Source: Gp6-AA40 sp964505975
Lineage (GTDB): Bacteria > Acidobacteriota > Vicinamibacteria > Vicinamibacterales > UBA2999
DNA length: 29,506 nucleotides
Assembly (NCBI GenBank): GCA_964505975.1
Contig: CAZDLW010000032.1
Coordinates: 1-29,506, forward strand
Reading direction: 5' to 3'
Under the pieces are notes generated by a model. The model was not told the DNA's origin. It made no database searches and saw only the letters and a program-made list of their open reading frames with translations. Shown piece after piece: positions 1 to 8,281 of this stretch (positions are counted from its first letter, which is position 1; each line of letters starts with the position of its first letter). Position numbers and translations under genes: made by a program.

Positions 1-1
1 C

Positions 2-496
2 TGCCTCAGCCGCGTGGTGACCGTTCCAGACATCCACGACGCATGTGTGCTCGCGCATGTGCGCGCTCTCGCGCCCGATCTCGGCCTCAGTTACGGATCG
101 CCGATCCTGAAACCACAGTTGTTCCAGCTTCCGGCGTTCGGCACGCTCGGCATTCACCACGGCCGGCTGCCTGAATACCGCGGCAAGAAAACGGCGTTCT
201 GGGCCATGTTCAACGGAGAGGCCGCCACAGGCGTCACGATTCAGCGGATCAATGCGGGACTGGACACCGGCGAGATCGTCTGCACGGGCGACGTGGCGAC
301 GGCGGGAAAGCGCTACGGCCGGCTGTCTGCCGAGGTCCAGCAACTGGGGCTGGACCTCTACATGGGCGCCATCCTGGCCGTCAAGCGCGGACACGCGGAG
401 TGTCGGCCGCAACCAGCCGGCTCGTTCCCGCTTTACCGTCAGCCATGCGCGCTCGATGTCGCTCGGCTCTGGTGGCGCCAGGTCACGTGCCGATGA
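2..496 (+). CDS. Formyltransferase-like protein, 5'-truncated by window edge
   Basis: This is the 3' part of a protein related to methionyl-tRNA and sugar-nucleotide formyltransferases (Formyl_trans_N fold). The frame is open from base 2, so the true start lies before the window. The family signature is visible as HHGRLPEYRG (bases 155-184), followed by a Gly-Val-Thr-Ile stretch and the LDTGEIV segment that carries the conserved Asp. In the classical enzymes an Asn sits two residues before the first His of the motif (N-x-H); here that codon (149-151) encodes Gly, so one member of the Asn-His-Asp catalytic set looks substituted. No Formyl_trans_C domain is present after the core, which argues against a translation-type Fmt. 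In a polysaccharide locus such enzymes usually N-formylate an amino sugar; with the Asn missing, activity is uncertain. The next gene starts 22 bases downstream. Confidence 0.75.
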   Translation, partial: CLSRVVTVPDIHDACVLAHVRALAPDLGLSYGSPILKPQLFQLPAFGTLGIHHGRLPEYRGKKTAFWAMFNGEAATGVTIQRINAGLDTGEIVCTGDVATAGKRYGRLSAEVQQLGLDLYMGAILAVKRGHAECRPQPAGSFPLYRQPCALDVARLWWRQVTCR

Positions 497-518
497 GGCG
501 GACCGCGGGACGGCACAC

Positions 519-1745
519 GTGCGCGTGCTGCTGTTGACCGAGACGTTTTGGCCCGAGGTCGGGGGAGGCGAGCGGCAGGCCGCGATGCTGTCGTCGGCGC
601 TCGTCCGCCGAGGCCATGCGGTGACCATCGTCACCCGGCGATCGCAACACGAGCTCGCGACGCACGAGACGGACCTGGGCGTACGGATCGTCCGGATCGC
701 GCCGGCCGGCCGGGGACGCTGGAAGAAATGGGGACTTGCTGTCAGCGCGATCGCGCCGCTGGCGAGCATGCGCGCCAGCGTGGACGTGATTCTGGTCTCG
801 GGCTATCGCATCATGGGCCTGCCGGCGGTCCTGGCCGCGAAGATGATGGGCCGTCCGTGCGTGTTGAAGGCGGACAGCCCTGGTGAGATGTCGGGCGAGT
901 TCTTCCGCAGCGGGCTGGCGCCGCTTCAGTTGCGGCCGACATCCCTCCCCGTGCGAGCGCTGATCGGGTCGAGAAACGTGCTGCTGCGCTCCGCCGACGC
1001 GTTCGCGGCAATCTCGAGCGCGATTGCCGCGGAGCTACAGGCGCAGGGCGTGCCGTCCGATCGCACCCACTACATTCCGAACGGTGTGGACACAGCCAGG
1101 TTCAAGCCCGCCTCCGACGCGGATCGGACGGCTATCCGAGCTCGCCTCGGATTGCCCGCTGGTCCACTTGCGGTCTACACGGGCCGGCTCGTGTCCTACA
1201 AGGGGCTGCCGCTCCTGCTGCGCGTGTGGCGGGACCTGCTCCGGACCGGGACGCCCGGGACGCTCGTGCTCGTCGGAGCTGGAAGCACCGACATGCACAA
1301 CTGCGAGCAGGATCTGCGCACGTACGTCGATCGTCACGGCCTCGGCGGGCGCGTGATTTTCACGGGCAGCGTCGACAACGTCGAGGAGTACCTTCGGGCC
1401 GCCGATATCTTCGTCTTTCCCACTGAGAAGGAGGCGTTCGGGGTCTCGCTGGTCGAAGCGATGGCGTGCGGGCTGCCGTCGGTCGCCACGCGGGTCGGCG
1501 GCATCCCCGATTATCTGGTGGATGGCGACAACGGCCTGATGGTGGGCGCAGCCGACTTCACACAGCTGCGGGATGCGATCGCCACGCTGCTCGCAGGCGG
1601 GGCTCGCGTCGTGGATCTCGGCCGCCGTGCCCGCACAACGGCTGTCGCCCGGTTTTCGGGGGACGCAGTCGCCGAACGCTACCTGTGTCTGTTCGAGTCG
1701 CTGCTCGAGCGGGACGCCTCACGGATGCGATCTGCCGCACGGTGA
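519..1745 (+). CDS. GT4 family glycosyltransferase
   Basis: Retaining GT-B glycosyltransferase of about 408 residues, probably cytoplasmic or loosely membrane-associated, using a nucleotide sugar to extend a lipid-linked glycan. The N-terminal Rossmann half begins at once with a TETFWPEVGGGERQ segment, the usual donor/acceptor glycine-rich entry of GT4 enzymes. The C-terminal half has the EAFGVSLVEAMACG motif (E305 and E313, the E-x7-E pair) followed by a GLPSVAT loop. The frame is open further upstream into the previous gene, but homologous sequence begins exactly at GTG 519, so that start was chosen; it has only a weak purine-rich upstream stretch. Sugar specificity cannot be read from sequence. 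The next gene follows after 7 bases. Confidence 0.9.
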   Translation: MRVLLLTETFWPEVGGGERQAAMLSSALVRRGHAVTIVTRRSQHELATHETDLGVRIVRIAPAGRGRWKKWGLAVSAIAPLASMRASVDVILVSGYRIMGLPAVLAAKMMGRPCVLKADSPGEMSGEFFRSGLAPLQLRPTSLPVRALIGSRNVLLRSADAFAAISSAIAAELQAQGVPSDRTHYIPNGVDTARFKPASDADRTAIRARLGLPAGPLAVYTGRLVSYKGLPLLLRVWRDLLRTGTPGTLVLVGAGSTDMHNCEQDLRTYVDRHGLGGRVIFTGSVDNVEEYLRAADIFVFPTEKEAFGVSLVEAMACGLPSVATRVGGIPDYLVDGDNGLMVGAADFTQLRDAIATLLAGGARVVDLGRRARTTAVARFSGDAVAERYLCLFESLLERDASRMRSAAR

Positions 1746-1752
1746 CCGCTCC

Positions 1753-3216
1753 ATGTCTGGTATCACGCCGTCGAGCCTCGGACCGCCGCGCACCGGGCCT
1801 TCCGGCAGTGCAGAGTCGCTAAGCCAGCGGCTTCGCCGGCTGGCGCCTCCCGTGCTTGGCGCTGTGGTCCTGTCGAACCTGCTGTTCCTCGTGGTCGTAC
1901 TGATGGCGCCCGGAGATCCGCAGGTGGTGGCGGACCGGATCCAGACCGCGTTCGCCAACGGGGATCTCACCGAGGCCGATTATCTGCCGTGGGACTCGCA
2001 GCGTGGCTGGAACCAGTACGACGACTGCGTCGTCCTGCAGATGCTGTCGAATCCCGGCTCCTCTCGTCTGGAGCGTGCGCTCGCGCCTCGCGTGCAAACC
2101 GTCGCCGGCGGCGGGATCTCGCAGTGCGGTCTGCTCCGTGCCCGGATCGTCGACGGTGCGATTCCCGATGCGCCCGCCGCGTTCTACTATGCGCGATACT
2201 GGCACGGCTACAACGCGGTGGCGTCCTATGGTCTCAGGGCACTCGATCTCGGCCAGCTGCGGCTTGGGCTGTCGGCCTCGGTATGGGTCGCCGTGGCGGC
2301 GCTTGCGCTCACCACGCTGCGCGCCGGGCGACACGTCCAGAGAACCGCCGGGGTGATTGCGATAACGGCGGCATCGGTGTGGGCAGTTCCGTTCTTTGCG
2401 CCGGGACTGACCCATGGACCTGGCGATGCGGCGCTCATTGGGGCGCTGGCCGGCCTTGCCGCGTGGCGACGGCTGGCCGGTCACCTGGCGGCGCTCGCCG
2501 CGTACGCGGCGGCGTTCGGCGCGACAGTGATCTTCCTTGGCACGTTGACCGGCCAGCTGCCGATCGCTCTGGCCTGGCTGATGGCTCTGTCGCTTGCGGC
2601 GGCGCGCGATCAGGGGCGTCCAGGCATTCCCGCTGCGATGACGGCGGCGATGGCGTTCTCCTTCGCCGCCGTGAGTACGGTAATCGCGAAGCAGCTGATT
2701 GGATTGGTGGTGGTGGCGCCAGACGCCGCTCAGCAGTTCGCGGCATCGTTGACGCATTATGCAAGCCTGCCCGACTTCGAGCCGGGATGGCCGGGCATCC
2801 TCGAGCCATTCGGGCGGCTGTTCGTGAAATCGAGCACGCTGGCGTTCGGAAATGCGCCGGCGGGGTATGCGCTCGTCGGCCTCGCAGTGATCGCCTGGGC
2901 CGCCGCGATTGCCCGGGGATGGCGCAGTCGGCACAGTTTAGCTGGCCGTGACGTGCTGCTCGTTGCCGGCGCAGCCGCGGTCCCCGCCGCGTGGGTCACG
3001 CTGCTCCCCACGCACACCTACATCCACGCCGTGCTCGTGGTGCGCATGCTCGTCGTGCCGATCTCACTCGCGCCGCTGGCACTCCTCTGGCCAGATGCGT
3101 TGAACGAGCCTCTCTCCGTCGGATCGCGGCATTGGGGCGCGGCACGGTCGACGCCGCACGTGCCGGAGGGGGTTCACGCGAGCCCATGCGATCCAGGTGA
3201 ATCTGTTGCACGGTGA
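1753..3216 (+). CDS. Polytopic membrane protein of unknown function, possible GT-C-like or polymerase
   Basis: A 487-residue integral membrane protein. A Ser/Pro-rich N-terminal tail precedes a first membrane helix (about 33-52). A loop of roughly 120 residues follows (about 53-172) with two cysteines (C92, C125) and an aromatic YARYWHGY segment (146-153), then about eight more hydrophobic helices. A THTYIHAVLVVR segment (420-431) lies in a late loop or helix entry. The long first external loop and the conserved-looking aromatic/His motifs resemble GT-C glycosyltransferases and a widespread, unnamed bacterial membrane family that I recall carrying YWHGY and H-x3-H-x5-R motifs. No reaction can be assigned. 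Because the window lacks an obvious Wzy, this protein is one polymerase candidate. ATG 1753 was chosen because it lies just after the previous stop; the frame is open upstream only inside the preceding gene. Confidence 0.7.
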   Translation: MSGITPSSLGPPRTGPSGSAESLSQRLRRLAPPVLGAVVLSNLLFLVVVLMAPGDPQVVADRIQTAFANGDLTEADYLPWDSQRGWNQYDDCVVLQMLSNPGSSRLERALAPRVQTVAGGGISQCGLLRARIVDGAIPDAPAAFYYARYWHGYNAVASYGLRALDLGQLRLGLSASVWVAVAALALTTLRAGRHVQRTAGVIAITAASVWAVPFFAPGLTHGPGDAALIGALAGLAAWRRLAGHLAALAAYAAAFGATVIFLGTLTGQLPIALAWLMALSLAAARDQGRPGIPAAMTAAMAFSFAAVSTVIAKQLIGLVVVAPDAAQQFAASLTHYASLPDFEPGWPGILEPFGRLFVKSSTLAFGNAPAGYALVGLAVIAWAAAIARGWRSRHSLAGRDVLLVAGAAAVPAAWVTLLPTHTYIHAVLVVRMLVVPISLAPLALLWPDALNEPLSVGSRHWGAARSTPHVPEGVHASPCDPGESVAR

Positions 3217-3229
3217 CGAGGCGGCCGAG

Positions 3230-4144
3230 ATGAGTGGGCACGCGGGATTGCGCCCTGTGGCGCCGCCGCCGGTCCTGCGGGATCTGACGGTCGTCATACC
3301 GACGCTCGGGCGTCCGATCCTGGAGGAATGTCTCGGCAGGATCGCCGCAGGCACGAGATGGCCGAACGAGCTCATCGTGGTCGATCAGAGCTCCAGTGCG
3401 GAGGTCGCAGCGTGGCTGAGTGCGCTGCGCTCGTACGGGTTGCGCGCGACACACGTACCATCGTCACAGCGTGGCAAAGCGGCCGCCCTCAATCGCGGGA
3501 TCGAGCGCGTCGAGACCACGGTGGTAGCCGTGACGGACGACGATTGTCTGGTCGAGCGAGACTGGCTGGAAAAGATGGCGGCGCACGCCGCAGCCCACCC
3601 CGACGCCATCATCACGGGCCCTGCCTATGCCACCGGCGCCGAAGCGCCCGTGGCTGTCGTCGCCGTCCAGGCTCCATCCGTGCGGCGCCGGCGCGGGCTG
3701 CAATTCGATCTGTTCTGCGGAAGCAACATGGCGGCGACGCTCCACGCCTTTCGGCGCGTCGGCTGGTTCGATGAAGATCCCTCGTTCTTCGCAGCGGCGG
3801 AAGACTGCGAGTGGGCGTATCGCGCGCTCCGCAACGGAGTCGCCATCGTCTATGCGCCCGACGCGCTCGTGCACCACGTCGGGTGGCGCACCGCGGATGA
3901 GCGTTACGACCGGTATCGGCGGTACGCGCGCAGCCATGGAAGCTTCTACGGCAAGTATCTGCGTGAAGGAGACTGGCTGATCGTGGTCCGCATCGTTCTG
4001 CACCATCTGCGCGCGTTGAAGAGATGGGCGGCCGGGGCCATGCGCGGCAATCGTGAACAGATGCTGAATGGCCGCGCCTACTTCACCGGACTCCTGCCGG
4101 GGCTCGTCGCGCGTCTGCGCCGCGAAGTGCAGCATGAAGGGTAA
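3230..4144 (+). CDS. GT2 family glycosyltransferase
   Basis: Inverting GT-A glycosyltransferase of about 304 residues. The N-terminal nucleotide-binding part reads LTVVIPTLGRP, followed by an ELIVVDQSS strand. The metal-binding D-x-D region is TDDDC (D103-D105). The acceptor side carries CGSNMAA and the EDCEW motif (E191, D192), which supplies the likely catalytic base, followed by the usual HHVGW segment. ATG 3230 is preferred over the in-frame GTG 3197: the latter would overlap the previous gene by 20 bases and add an unconserved leader, while ATG is preceded by GACGAGGCGGCCGAG. The 3' end overlaps the flippase gene by 11 bases, implying coupled translation. It probably adds one sugar of the repeat unit; donor unknown. 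Confidence 0.9.
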   Translation: MSGHAGLRPVAPPPVLRDLTVVIPTLGRPILEECLGRIAAGTRWPNELIVVDQSSSAEVAAWLSALRSYGLRATHVPSSQRGKAAALNRGIERVETTVVAVTDDDCLVERDWLEKMAAHAAAHPDAIITGPAYATGAEAPVAVVAVQAPSVRRRRGLQFDLFCGSNMAATLHAFRRVGWFDEDPSFFAAAEDCEWAYRALRNGVAIVYAPDALVHHVGWRTADERYDRYRRYARSHGSFYGKYLREGDWLIVVRIVLHHLRALKRWAAGAMRGNREQMLNGRAYFTGLLPGLVARLRREVQHEG

Positions 4145-5600
4145 TCTGGCGCAGGAGGCCGGGACGGCCCTGTTCTGGAAGGTCACTCAGCAGGGTGGCG
4201 TGAACCTGCTCTATCTGTGCCGGCTGCTCATCCTGGCCCGGCTCCTGTCCCCCGACGACTTCGGCCTGGTTGCAATCGCGATGACGGCCATCGGGCTGTT
4301 CCTCAAGCTGACCGATTTCGGCATGCAGCCGGCGCTGGTCCAGAAGCCGCAGGCGACCGATCAGCACTACGACTCGGCATGGACCGTGGGGCTGTTCCGG
4401 GCGGTTGCCGTCGGCGGGGTGGTGTTCCTCACGGCGCCACTGATCGGTGACGTATTCGGTGAGCCGCGGACCGTGGGCATCATTCGCGTGCTGGCCCTGC
4501 TGCCCGTGGTCGAGGCGTTGGCCAGCATCAAGGTGGTCGAGCTCGTTCGCCGGCTGCAGTTTCGTTCGATGGCGACGGCGCGGCTCTGCGAGGCCTTTAC
4601 CAATACCGCTGTGTGTATCGCACTGGCACCGGTGCTCGGGGTCTGGGCGCTGGTTGCCGGAGCGCTTGCGGGACCTTCGGCGTTCGCCATCCTGTCGTAT
4701 GTGCTAGCGCCGTATCGGCCGCGCGTCGCTCTGGATCGAAGTGCCGCGCGCTCGCTGATTCACTATGGACGCTGGATCTTCGTCACTGGGCTGGTCGCCA
4801 TGTCCGCCGCGGCGTTGCTCAGGGCGCTGATCTCCAGACAGCTTGGCACCGCCGAGCTGGGGCTCTACTTTCTCGCGGCCAAGCTGGCGTTCTGGCCGAA
4901 CGAAGTCGCGACCGAGGTCGTCGGCGCCGTCGCCTTTCCTGTATATGCGCGTGTCCAGGCGAACCGCCGGCAGGCGACGCGGGCGTTTCGCGCCGTCCTG
5001 ACGTCGATCGTGCTCGCACTGACCCCGGTGTTTGCGCTGATGATCGCCCTCGCTCCATCTGGCGTGGTGCATGTGCTCGGACCCCAATGGACAGACACCG
5101 GTTCGCTGATCCAGCTGCTGGCGATCGTGGGCCTCGTCGGACTGGTCGGTGATGCGGTCGTGCCGCTGCTGAAGGGACTGGGGCAGCCGTACCTGTATGC
5201 GTTGCTGGAGAGCGGGCAATCGCTCCTGCTCGTGGCGTGCGCGGCGGTGCTGATCCAGCAGTTCGGGCTGCCAGGCGTAGGCTATGCGTGGGTGGTGGCC
5301 ATTGCGGCCACGGTGACGGCCGGCATCCTGTTCGCGCGCCGTATCCTCGAGAATCCGTTCGCTGGCGTGGCCAGCTCCTGGGGCGCGATCGGAGCGGCTT
5401 CCGCACTCGGCGCACTGGCGGCTCATCAGATCCAGGGAGAGATCGAGGGCATCCTCGGTCTTGGTCTGGCGGTCGCCTCTGGGGTCGCGCTGATTGCGGC
5501 CGCGCTGTGGACCGTCAACCGGCTGTTCGAGTTGAAGCTGACTGGCGAGGTGGCGCGGGTATTTCCGCAGGCTGCGCCGCTCCTGGCGAAATGCGAGTGA
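4134..5600 (+). CDS. Wzx-type lipopolysaccharide/polysaccharide flippase (MOP superfamily)
   Basis: A 488-residue protein with about 12-14 hydrophobic helices spread along its length, the size and pattern of oligosaccharide flippases of the MOP/MVF superfamily (Polysacc_synt family). Typical N-terminal features are a short cytoplasmic stretch leading into GTALFWKVTQQGG, then ILARLLSPDDFGLVAIAM and the DFGMQPALVQ segment. These correspond to the A-R-x-L-x-x-x-x-F-G pattern and the D-x-G-x-x-x-A/L-I/V-Q pattern seen in many Wzx proteins. Role: moving the undecaprenyl-diphosphate-linked repeat unit from the cytoplasmic to the periplasmic face. ATG 4134 lies inside the end of the preceding GT2 gene (11-base overlap) and gives a start that matches the family; the frame is open further upstream but only within that gene. 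Confidence 0.9.
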   Translation: MKGNLAQEAGTALFWKVTQQGGVNLLYLCRLLILARLLSPDDFGLVAIAMTAIGLFLKLTDFGMQPALVQKPQATDQHYDSAWTVGLFRAVAVGGVVFLTAPLIGDVFGEPRTVGIIRVLALLPVVEALASIKVVELVRRLQFRSMATARLCEAFTNTAVCIALAPVLGVWALVAGALAGPSAFAILSYVLAPYRPRVALDRSAARSLIHYGRWIFVTGLVAMSAAALLRALISRQLGTAELGLYFLAAKLAFWPNEVATEVVGAVAFPVYARVQANRRQATRAFRAVLTSIVLALTPVFALMIALAPSGVVHVLGPQWTDTGSLIQLLAIVGLVGLVGDAVVPLLKGLGQPYLYALLESGQSLLLVACAAVLIQQFGLPGVGYAWVVAIAATVTAGILFARRILENPFAGVASSWGAIGAASALGALAAHQIQGEIEGILGLGLAVASGVALIAAALWTVNRLFELKLTGEVARVFPQAAPLLAKCE

Positions 5601-5604
5601 AGGA
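5599..5604 (+). promoter_or_regulatory. Ribosome binding site GAAGGA for the methyltransferase
   Basis: GAAGGA overlaps the flippase stop codon and ends 6 bases before GTG 5611. It is a good Shine-Dalgarno match and decides for this GTG over the in-frame ATG at 5632. Confidence 0.6.
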
Positions 5605-5610
5605 CTGGAC

Positions 5611-6360
5611 GTGAACGCATACGTGACGTCGATGGCGCGGCGATACGTGCCGAAAACCATGCGCCGCGCGGTCATCAGGTACACCCGGTGGCCCATGGTG
5701 GGATGGGTCCGGTTCGGGAGTCTGCGCCGGCTGCACCCGATCAGCTCGCAATGGGGCTTCGAGCGCGGGCTTCCGATCGATCGGTACTACATCGAGCAGT
5801 TTCTCGAGGCGCATGCATCCGACGTCAGCGGGCATGGGCTGGAGATCAAGGAAGATCTCTACAGCAGCCGCCTGGGCGGCGGCCGCATCCGCAGGCTCGA
5901 CATTCTCCATCCCGAAGGTGGGAATCCGCACGCGACGCTGGTGGCCGATCTGACGAAGGCCGACCACCTGAGCGCAGACACCTTCGACTTCATCGTGCTG
6001 ACGCAGACCCTGCACCTCATCTACGACGTGCGATCCGCCGTCGCGACGCTGCACCGGATTCTCAAGCCGGGTGGCGTTCTGCTGGCCACGGTGTCGGGTC
6101 TCAGCAAGATCAGTCGGGAAGACATGGACCGGTGGGGGCACAACTGGGGCTTCACGACGCGATCGGCTGCCGAACTCTTTCACGCGTTCTTTCCGAAGGA
6201 GGCCGTGACCGTTGCCTCGTACGGCAATGTGCTTGCCTCAGTGGCTTTCCTCCACGGCGTCTCGAGCGGTGAGCTCCACCGTCGTGAGCTCGATTATCAC
6301 GACCCCGATTTCCAGGTGCTGATTACGATTCGCGCCGTCAAGCCGACGGCCGGTGAATGA
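5611..6360 (+). CDS. SAM-dependent methyltransferase of polysaccharide loci
   Basis: A 249-residue class I methyltransferase-like protein. The N-terminal 45 residues are basic. The SAM-binding core has no classical G-x-G-x-G; instead it carries GHGLEIKEDLYSSRLGG (about 76-92), a variant typical of a methyltransferase group found in glycan loci. It continues with FDFIVLTQTLHLIYDV (motif II region) and ILKPGGVLLATVSG (post-motif III). The W-G-H-N-W-G-F segment and the later YGNVLASVAFLHG segment also fit this group. It probably methylates a sugar hydroxyl or carboxyl on the growing glycan. GTG 5611 is supported by a GAAGGA ribosome site. The 3' end overlaps the next gene as ATGA. Confidence 0.85.
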   Translation: MNAYVTSMARRYVPKTMRRAVIRYTRWPMVGWVRFGSLRRLHPISSQWGFERGLPIDRYYIEQFLEAHASDVSGHGLEIKEDLYSSRLGGGRIRRLDILHPEGGNPHATLVADLTKADHLSADTFDFIVLTQTLHLIYDVRSAVATLHRILKPGGVLLATVSGLSKISREDMDRWGHNWGFTTRSAAELFHAFFPKEAVTVASYGNVLASVAFLHGVSSGELHRRELDYHDPDFQVLITIRAVKPTAGE

Positions 6361-7346
6361 TGCGGATTCCGGGGAAGAAACTCGCATATCGAAGCTTCCG
6401 CTGGACACGCAGCCGCCTGCTGGGGGGCATCGTCGTGCTCGGGTACCACCGGTTGAGGCACGATGACCAGGACCCGTTCCGGATTGAGGTGTCCGCCGAC
6501 GACTTCGAGGCGCACCTCCGCGTGGTCGCACGCGTCGCGCGGGTGATCGGGCTGGGGGAGGCGGTTTTGGCGCTGTCGCGACGCAGGCTGCCCCCCAGGT
6601 CCGTCGTGATCACCTTCGATGATGGCTATGCAGATACCGTGCACGAGGTGCTCCCGTTGCTTGAGCGCCACGAGATGCCTGCCACGGTGTTCGTGACGCC
6701 GGGTTCTCCAGGCCGTCCATTCTGGTGGGACCAGCTCGCCGCGATGATCCTCGACGCACCATCGCTCCCGCCGCGCCTGGACCTCGAGATTCGGGGACAA
6801 CGGCGGACGTGGGTTGTCGCCTCGACCGCGGAGCGCCAGGCGGTGGCAACCGAGCGCCGGGCCCTCCTGTTCTCGCTCGAAGGGGCATTGCGCACGCTCG
6901 GGAGCTCCGAACGCGACGCGGTTCTGGACGAGATACGCCACTGGTGCGGGCGCGACGGCACCGTCGTGCCGCGCCACCGGAGCCTCACCACCGATGAGAT
7001 TCGCAGGCTCGCCGCGAGTCCTCTCATCGATATCGGTGCGCACACGCTGACCCATCCTGTGTTGACCTCACTCTCCGACGACGAGCAGCAGTCGGAAATC
7101 GTGCAGAGCCGTGTGGCCCTGGAGGCGATCACAGGGCAGCCGGTTCGAAGCTTCTCCTACCCGCACGGGTCGTACGGAGCGTCGACGGTGTCGTGCGTGC
7201 GTGCAGCGGGATTCACGGCGGCCTGCTGCAGCACGCCCGACGTGATGACGCCGCATGCGGATGCGTTCGCGCTGCCGCGACTCTGGGTCCAGCCGCGTGA
7301 CGGCAGGCAGTTCGGGCGCTGGCTGGAGCGCTGGCTGGTCGGCTGA
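6357..7346 (+). CDS. Polysaccharide deacetylase family protein (CE4/NodB)
   Basis: A 329-residue member of carbohydrate esterase family 4. The NodB domain begins with GGIVVLGYHRL near residue 22. Motif 1 is TFDDGY (F87, D88, D89, G90) with the catalytic-base and metal-binding aspartates. Motif 2 is HTLTH (H229 and H233), the metal-binding pair. Motif 3 is represented by FSYPHGSYG. The roughly 140 residues between motifs 1 and 2 are longer than in minimal NodB enzymes. There is no signal peptide, so it probably acts on a cytoplasmic precursor or is exported by another route. In the family these enzymes remove N- or O-acetyl groups from amino sugars. It starts in the ATGA overlap with the methyltransferase gene and ends in a TGATG overlap with the next gene. 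Confidence 0.9.
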   Translation: MMRIPGKKLAYRSFRWTRSRLLGGIVVLGYHRLRHDDQDPFRIEVSADDFEAHLRVVARVARVIGLGEAVLALSRRRLPPRSVVITFDDGYADTVHEVLPLLERHEMPATVFVTPGSPGRPFWWDQLAAMILDAPSLPPRLDLEIRGQRRTWVVASTAERQAVATERRALLFSLEGALRTLGSSERDAVLDEIRHWCGRDGTVVPRHRSLTTDEIRRLAASPLIDIGAHTLTHPVLTSLSDDEQQSEIVQSRVALEAITGQPVRSFSYPHGSYGASTVSCVRAAGFTAACCSTPDVMTPHADAFALPRLWVQPRDGRQFGRWLERWLVG

Positions 7347-8281
7347 TGGTTTCATCGATGACCTCTCCGCAGCTTCAGACGGTCGCCGTGATCATGCTCA
7401 CGTTGAACCAGCGCGACACCACGCTTCGCGCGCTCGACAGTCTTGCGCCGGAGGAACGGACGAACGCACACGTCCTGGTGTGGGACAACGCATCGACCGA
7501 CGGTACCGTGAACGCCGTGCGACAGCGTTTTCCGGACGTGCACGTCCACTGGAGCGACACGAACCTCGGCGTGGCATCGGGCCGCAACGCCGCGGCAGCC
7601 CTCGCGATGGAGCGGTTCCACCCCACGCATCTGCTGTTCCTCGACAATGATCTGGTCCTGACTCCTGGATTCATCACGGCGCTGCTCGGTGCCTTCTCGG
7701 CCGATTCGCGTGTCGGGCAGGCCCAGGCCAAGCTGCGGTCGCTGCAGGAGCCCTGGCGCATCAACGACGGTGGCGGGTGCCAGATCAGCTTCTGGCGCGG
7801 CCGCACGCGGCCGGTGGGCTTCAACCAGGTCGATCGCGGTCAGTTCGACACGCCGGCGCCGTGCGTCTCCTGCGGGGGGGCGATGCTGGTCCGGGCCGAC
7901 GTTTTCCGCGAGCTCGGCGGCTTCGATACGATCTTCGATCCCTTCGGCCCCGAGGATCTGGATTTCTCGCTGCGGCTGCAGCGGCGCGGGTACAAGGCCG
8001 TGTACATTCCGCGAGCGATGGCCTACCATCAGGTGAGCCACACGTTCGAAGGCGGCAGGTACAGCGGAGCGTACGCCCGGGTGAAGGCGCAGCATTGGCT
8101 GCGCTTTCTGCGCCGGCACGGGTCGTTCTGGCAGCAGCTCGGCTTCGCGCTCGCCGGGGCGCCGCTCATCGTGACCAGGATGGCGTTTCGTGAACTGCGA
8201 AGGGGGAATCCGGCCGCGCTGCTCGGCTCGGCTCGCGGGGTCGTCAGCGGGCTGCGGCGCACCGGGTCGTCCTCCCGATGA
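7346..8281 (+). CDS. GT2 family glycosyltransferase (rhamnosyltransferase-like)
   Basis: Inverting GT-A enzyme of 311 residues. The start is VAVIMLTLNQRDTT, followed by the VWDNASTDGT nucleotide-binding strand and NLGVASGRNAA. The metal motif is DND (D100, N101, D102). The acceptor-side CGGAMLVRADVF segment is followed by GPEDLDF (E203, D204), the likely catalytic base region. This arrangement is usual for rhamnosyl- and related transferases of O-antigen loci, but the donor cannot be fixed. ATG 7346 shares its first base with the preceding stop (TGATG); an in-frame ATG at 7358 would be an equally acceptable start. The 3' end overlaps the acyltransferase gene as ATGA. Confidence 0.9.
   Translation: MVSSMTSPQLQTVAVIMLTLNQRDTTLRALDSLAPEERTNAHVLVWDNASTDGTVNAVRQRFPDVHVHWSDTNLGVASGRNAAAALAMERFHPTHLLFLDNDLVLTPGFITALLGAFSADSRVGQAQAKLRSLQEPWRINDGGGCQISFWRGRTRPVGFNQVDRGQFDTPAPCVSCGGAMLVRADVFRELGGFDTIFDPFGPEDLDFSLRLQRRGYKAVYIPRAMAYHQVSHTFEGGRYSGAYARVKAQHWLRFLRRHGSFWQQLGFALAGAPLIVTRMAFRELRRGNPAALLGSARGVVSGLRRTGSSSR

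Noticed and set aside
252..518. Upstream extension of the first GT4 frame inside the formyltransferase-like gene
   Set aside because: The extension is Arg/Ser/Trp-rich and overlaps a gene with a clear family motif; GT4 similarity begins at GTG 519.
1819..2934. Open frame on the - strand (371 codons) opposite the membrane protein at 1753
   Set aside because: The + strand reading has regular hydrophobic helices and fits the operon; the - strand reading is a charged, low-complexity Arg/His/Gln/Gly stretch.
4704..5696. Open frame on the - strand (330 codons) opposite the flippase gene
   Set aside because: Antisense shadow; no motif and no plausible operon context on that strand.
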